In this document: in pieces, positions 21,609-25,000 of the stretch
Position numbering within the stretch: the first letter of the stretch is position 1
Layout: each line of letters begins with the position of its first letter
Origin: Penaeus vannamei
Lineage: Eukaryota > Arthropoda > Malacostraca > Decapoda > Penaeidae
Length of the DNA stretch: 25,000 nucleotides
Assembly: GCF_042767895.1 (NCBI RefSeq)
Contig: NC_091576.1
Coordinates: forward strand, 22,589,586 to 22,614,585
Direction of reading: 5' to 3'
The notes under the pieces: generated by a model
Told to the model about the DNA's origin: nothing
What the model saw: the letters and a program-made list of their open reading frames with translations, nothing else
The model's database searches: none
Made by a program: the position numbers and the translations under genes

Positions 21609-21698
21609 ATGGAGAGTCTGACCGGTGCGGCATTTGGCTCCGTCCTGGAATTGGGTATGACCACTGCGGCATCAGGTGTCACGCCTACAGAGTGTCAG
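21609..21698 (+). CDS. RING/coiled-coil cyclophilin-like protein, exon 3 of 5 (30-residue unit, copy 2)
   Basis: A second 90-bp exon, bounded by CCTTCTCAG and CAG/GTCAGT, phase 0 at both ends. It encodes residues 251-280, starting MESLTGAAFGSVLELGMTTA and ending VTPTECQ. It clearly arose by tandem duplication of exon 2 (or the reverse). The intron sequence just after the donor is also similar (GTCAGT-AC-TGAC). Because size and phase match, cassette or mutually exclusive splicing with exon 2 is possible, but the sequence alone cannot show it. Confidence 0.82.
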
Positions 21699-21889
21699 GT
21701 CAGTGACATGACGTGACATGAAGCGTATCAGTTGCTCTTTTTGTTCGTTCGTTGACCATATCCTATCCTTTCTATTGTCGTTCCGTACTGCCCGTTAGAT
21801 TACGGCAATTAATGCCTATCTGGTAATTCAGGTATTGGTATTGCCATCATTTATCACGATGGTATTTGTTAAATAAAAGGTGTCTCATT

Positions 21890-22020
21890 CTGGAACGTAT
21901 GGTTTCCATTTCATTGCACATCTTTTTAAAGCAGATTTACATAGTCTTTTAGGACACTGGAACGTATGGTTTCCATTTTATTTCATCTTTCAAAGTAGAT
22001 GCACATGGTCTTTTGGGGCA
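21890..22020 (+). repeat. 67-bp tandem duplication in intron 3
   Basis: CTGGAACGTATGGTTTCCAT at 21890 recurs at 21957. Both continue through TT-C-TCTTT--AA-(G/C)AGAT--ACAT-GTCTTTT-GG. The first 20 bases are identical. Confidence 0.9.
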
Positions 22021-22035
22021 AGTTACAGTCTGAAG

Positions 22036-22385
22036 TGCGTCCACACCAGTGACAAAACACGGTGGGAATATTAAGACTGACAAGTTGGGTAACAAGTTGT
22101 TAAGTCGTTGAGGAACATCGTAATAGACATGTTGGTAGGGATTTTGTTGGCCGACATGTTAGCAATCCTGGTGTGGACGAGGTGATGTCAGAGACCTCCC
22201 ACCGACCAACAGACCGACATGGCGTGGACAGTTTCACCAAGTCGACTCTTATTTACCAACATGTCTCTCAACATTATAACAGATATTTCCTCATACATAT
22301 TAGATTTGTATCCAAATGTCTGCTATTGTGTCCCCCACAGTGTTTCCAATTTGTCTCCAAGCAACATGTGACTGGCATGGACGCA
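22036..22385. mobile_element. MITE-like element with TGCGTCCA terminal inverted repeats, in intron 3
   Basis: The left end TGCGTCCACACCAGTGACA (22036-22054) matches the reverse complement of the right end, TGCGTCCATGCCAGTCACA (22367-22385), with three mismatches in 19. Inside lie further inverted copies: CTGGTGTGGACG near 22170 is the exact complement of CGTCCACACCAG at the left end, and AGACATGTTGGTA (about 22127) pairs with TACCAACATGTCT (about 22255). It has no open frame of note. Flanks show no exact target-site duplication, so class is not assigned. Confidence 0.55.
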
Positions 22386-22400
22386 GCCTTAAAGTACATA

Positions 22401-22484
22401 ACAAACGTGGAAAGGTATGAATGAGAACGAATATCTTCACAATACAAGAGATATTCATTCTCATTCATACCTTTCCACATTTGT
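22401..22484 (-). repeat. Near-perfect hairpin: 36-bp arms, 12-nt loop
   Basis: Arm 22401-22436 and arm 22449-22484 are reverse complements with only two mismatches (22406/22479 and 22428/22457). The loop is 22437-22448. On the minus strand both mismatches become G-U pairs, so a minus-strand transcript would fold without any unpaired base in the arms. It may be a miRNA-like precursor, a small foldback element or a recent inverted duplication; nothing in the sequence decides between these. Confidence 0.85.
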
Positions 22485-22571
22485 CAACATGAATACGGTA
22501 CATAACAAATACAGAACTGTGACAAATCAGTAGTAATTTCTCTCAGTTGTAATTTCTCAATTTGCTTCCAG

Positions 22572-22766
22572 GTTTCCTACGAGTCGGATAAATCTCTGCT
22601 TATAAGTGAGGTTCTGAGGAAGGCGCGGGTGGTGGGAAGCGAGGTGTGGGCGGTGCTGGACGAGGATGGGCGGCCTCGGTGTGCTAAGGTCACCCAGGTG
22701 GACGGCAGGATTTGCCTCCACGCACTTATCGAAGGGACGCCTCCGATTTATTCTCACACTGTGTCT
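22572..22766 (+). CDS. RING/coiled-coil cyclophilin-like protein, exon 4 of 5 (linker)
   Basis: A 195-bp exon (65 codons) bounded by TTGCTTCCAG and TCT/GTAAGT, phase 0 at both ends. It encodes residues 281-345. It starts VSYESDKSLLISEVLRKARV and continues with alternating hydrophobic, probably beta-rich sequence (EVWAVLDEDGRPRCAKVTQ, RICLHALIEGTPP). I recognise no family. The likely role is a small folded or linker module before the cyclophilin-like domain. Codon third positions are GC-rich, as in exons 1 and 5 and unlike the AT-rich introns, which supports real coding. Confidence 0.82.
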
Positions 22767-24010
22767 GTAAGTTGAACACCTTGATATGTTTTTTTTTCTT
22801 CTTCTTCTTTTCCTTCTGTTACTTCTTTTTTTATTATTCATTCTCCTTTATTTCGTTTTTTTTTCTAGACTTGGTCTCCGCGTTTTCGTTTTTGCTATTC
22901 TTCTTTTCCCTCTTTTACTTCCCTTTTTTCTTTTCTTTTTTTTTACTCATTCTCTTTCACTTCGGTTACTTTTTACCTGAAACTTGTCTCTGCGTTTTCT
23001 TTCTCGTTATTCTTCATTTCCTTCTTTTAATTCCATTTTTTTACTCATTCTCTTTCACTTCGTTTTTTTCTGATCGTCTCTGCATTTTCTGTCTTGCTAT
23101 TCTCCTTTTCCTTCCTTTTTCTTGACTAAGTTTCTTTCATTTCAGGTTATTGTTTCCCTGAACTTCGTCTCCGTTTCTTTTCATCTTTCTTCTTCTTTTT
23201 TTCCTCTTCATATTTCTCCTTTTTATTCTTTCTTTTTTTCCTTTACCTCCGCCTAGCTCTTCCATTATTTATATATTCTCAACCTCCATCTATTCCTCCC
23301 TCTCTATTTCTAGATACTCTTCCTTTGCTTCTTCCATTCTGCTTTTTCCATCCTTCTTTCTTCCGTTTAACTCTCCTCCTTCCATTTCTTCCTTTCTCTT
23401 GTTATTATTTCTTTCTCCTCCACAGCTTTCTCTTTATTTCTTTAATTTGATTGAAGATTAAAAACATTTTCTAATGGCATCATTTACAATAAGAAATTCC
23501 TGATAAAACTATCATCTATTTTTGTTGCTATTTTAAAAATTACTTGCGATTTTTTAATCCAAAGTCATTCTTCATTTTTAACGGGTTTAACGGTTTTCTG
23601 GTTCGTCTTTCTGTGTTTATACATTTCATTTCCTATTTTCCTACTCTGTATTTGGTCCTTTCCACAACCTACCAGATGTAAGCATTAGAATATCTAGTGT
23701 CTTTGGAGCAACATCATAACCTACCTTTTTGATGTCTTGGTGTAAATCCAGTAAAAGCGATAATGTTAATGGCAGTGCTCACAGTTTATAGCACCTTTGG
23801 GTAGCGTTATTCAATATAGAGTTATGATATATACTCCTTTTAAAGTCATGTTACATATCCGTATTACTGTCTTGTAAAGTTTTACATCCGGTCACTAGTG
23901 TTACCTAACATAGTGTATATTGCACTTCCTTGATAGATTCGTGTTGCAAATCCACGCGTGGTTTTACACATTAGAGAGAAGTGTGTTCATTGATGCCATA
24001 TATTTTCTAG
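22767..24010 (+). other. Intron 4 of the RING gene
   Basis: About 1.24 kb from GTAAGT to TTTTCTAG. The first half is a long pyrimidine-rich tract (listed separately). The second half (about 23460-24000) is plain AT-rich sequence in which I see nothing. Confidence 0.75.
22780..23430. repeat. Pyrimidine-rich tract with a diverged 85-108 bp tandem repeat, in intron 4
   Basis: About 650 bp of TTCTT/CTTTT-rich sequence on the coding strand. Within it, units starting TTA-TCATTCTC-TT-A-TTCG and continuing ACTTG-TCTC-GCGTTTTC, then G-TATTCTTC, recur near 22835, 22943, 23041 and 23126. Open frames in it are Phe/Leu artefacts. Confidence 0.75.
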
Positions 24011-24523
24011 TACGAAGACGTGCGAAACCTGGTGGACGATACCTGCATAAGGACCTTCCTTGAACTTTCCTGGGCGGGTAAAGTACAAGGACGGGTCACC
24101 ATACGCCTCCTGAATGCTACGTGCCGGTGTCTCCAGTTCTTCTACTTGTGCACGGGAGAACGCGGCCCTTCGTACGCCAACACCCGCCTGCTGGAGACGG
24201 AGGCCCGGGGCCAGTCCGGGGAGAGGGTGTGGGGGGGAGACTACCAGAACAACGACGGCAGTGGAGGGGCGGCTCTCCCTGGCCTGACGATGGGGGAGCT
24301 CTCGTCACAGAGCGTCACCGCTGGCCTCGTCGCCGGCTTCTGCTACAGCCACGAGCACCGGAATCCTTCGCATTTCGTCATCTACAACAACGACTGTCCC
24401 ATTCTGTACGAGGAGAGTCCGCTGGGGAGAGTGGTAGAGGGCCTCGAACTCGTCAGGAGCGCTGCGAGGCTGCCGGATGTGAAGGACGCTGTTGTGAGTG
24501 ACTGTGGATTAGTACTGTCGTAG
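24011..24523 (+). CDS. RING/coiled-coil cyclophilin-like protein, exon 5 of 5 (degenerate cyclophilin domain, stop)
   Basis: The last coding exon follows TTTTCTAG, phase 0, and ends with TAG at 24521-24523; it encodes residues 346-515. Residues about 360-515 align along their length with cyclophilins: TFLELSWAGKVQGRVTIRLL (compare F-DI-I-G---GRI--EL), FFYLCTGERGPSY (compare F--LCTGEKG-GY), GGDYQNNDGSGG (compare GGDF-N-NGTGG), PSHFVIY (compare GSQFFI), GRVVEGLELVRS (compare GKVVEGM-VV) and VVSDCG (compare I-DCG). Known catalytic positions are altered. The FHRIIPGFMCQGG segment is replaced by a longer unrelated stretch (residues about 402-420), the Gln-Phe-Phe of GSQFF is His-Phe-Val, and Trp and His of the -EWLDGKHV- segment are absent (DCPILYEESPL). 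The fold is probably kept and used for binding; prolyl isomerase activity is unlikely. Fold assignment is strong; loss of activity is inference. Confidence 0.87.
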   Translation, partial: YEDVRNLVDDTCIRTFLELSWAGKVQGRVTIRLLNATCRCLQFFYLCTGERGPSYANTRLLETEARGQSGERVWGGDYQNNDGSGGAALPGLTMGELSSQSVTAGLVAGFCYSHEHRNPSHFVIYNNDCPILYEESPLGRVVEGLELVRSAARLPDVKDAVVSDCGLVLS

Positions 24524-24563
24524 TTGTGTCACGGAGGTTAGGGAGTTAACCCATATTCTCATT

Positions 24564-24568
<5 letters not shown>
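24524..24568 (+). other. Start of 3' untranslated region
   Basis: Sequence after the TAG with no further in-frame similarity to cyclophilins; it runs into a CT array. Confidence 0.5.

Positions 24569-24658
<90 letters not shown>
24569..24658. repeat. (CT)n microsatellite in the 3' UTR or flank
   Basis: Pure CT of about 90 bp, 46 bp after the stop codon. It follows ATTCTCATTCTCATTC and ends in AATATAAACC. Confidence 0.97.
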
Positions 24659-24661
<3 letters not shown>

Positions 24662-24874
24662 ATAAACCAGTGCATTTAGACTTAAGTAGCATCCTGACTC
24701 CTTATTAAGGCCAAGTATATGCTTGAGAATTCCTGATACGTAAAATTTTTATGCACATCGAAGAGTCATACTGGCAAGATATTTACTATTTAAAGAGTAA
24801 ATTACCGGAGGTGTTTAAAATATATAGAGAAATAGAAGACAGGCACCGCGGTTAAAATGAACAAGGGACGAACG

Positions 24875-24880
24875 AATAAA
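24875..24880 (+). terminator. Candidate polyadenylation signal AATAAA
   Basis: AATAAA lies about 350 bp after the stop codon, within GAACGAATAAAGAAAAAAAT. It is the only canonical hexamer I noticed between the stop codon and the window end. Use by this gene is inferred from position only. Confidence 0.35.
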
Positions 24881-25000
24881 GAAAAAAATAGGAAGTCGAA
24901 GCCAAAGCCATTCTCGTTTGACGTGACGATGTCGAGATTATGGTGCTAAAAATAACCAAAACATTTAGGAAAACATGAGGAATGAAATATAGCACAGTAC

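Larger units (their letters stand above)
21699..22571 (+). other. Intron 3 of the RING gene
   Basis: About 870 bp from donor GTCAGT to acceptor TTGCTTCCAG. It contains a 67-bp tandem duplication, a MITE-like element and a long hairpin, each listed separately. Confidence 0.75.

Noticed and set aside
19481..24523. Antiviral restriction function by analogy with primate TRIM-cyclophilin fusions
   Set aside because: Only domain order is shared. The cyclophilin pocket is altered, there is no B-box, and nothing in the window shows a viral target, so this is not put forward as an annotation.

Overview
The window looks like nuclear DNA from a decapod crustacean, most likely a penaeid shrimp. This is inferred from style, not from a species-specific gene. 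There are eukaryotic introns with GT-AG borders, AT-rich non-coding DNA, and an exceptional density of long, nearly pure microsatellites: (CT)n/(GA)n, (TA)n, (AAT)n/(ATT)n and (GAT)n. Such microsatellite content is well known from penaeid genomes. No prokaryotic gene organisation, rRNA or tRNA gene was seen.

Two genes are supported. At the left edge, the minus strand carries one very long exon (2363 down to 1). It is open for 787 codons with no stop, begins right after a good splice acceptor, and runs out of the window. It encodes a Lys/Ser/Glu-rich, probably nuclear protein with an acidic patch followed by a basic cluster and an AT-hook-like RGRP core; I do not recognise the family. At the right, the plus strand carries a gene whose visible coding part is complete in five exons (19481-20140, 20523-20612, 21609-21698, 22572-22766, 24011-24523). 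All are joined in phase 0 and predict 515 residues. The order is N-terminal C3HC4 RING finger, coiled coil, two tandem copies of a 30-residue unit (each its own 90-bp exon), a 65-residue linker, and a C-terminal cyclophilin fold whose active-site residues are largely replaced. A RING/coiled-coil E3-type module joined to a degenerate cyclophilin resembles, in layout only, the primate TRIM-cyclophilin fusions.

The roughly 17 kb between the two genes, and the introns of the right-hand gene, hold repeats. In order: (GAAA)n and (TA)n near 2.6-3.3 kb; a complex of mutually inverted interspersed repeat units at 5.35-6.41 kb; a small element with terminal inverted repeats at 6.44-6.71 kb; a 2-kb field of AT-trinucleotide repeats that switches strand polarity (7.5-9.55 kb); (CT)n and (TA)n; about 2.5 kb of plain sequence; (GA)n; two diverged tandem arrays (13.0-13.9 kb); (CT)n next to (GAT)n (15.0-15.5 kb); an 11-copy 32/34-bp minisatellite (15.7-16.06 kb); and an inverted pair of short elements, each with its own hairpin (17.0 and 18.2 kb). 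Introns 2 and 3 of the RING gene hold a minisatellite whose units start with a palindromic AAACGTTT core, a MITE-like element, and a near-perfect 36-bp-arm hairpin.

The two genes point away from each other (left on minus, right on plus). They are too far apart to assume a shared promoter. No functional link between them is visible.
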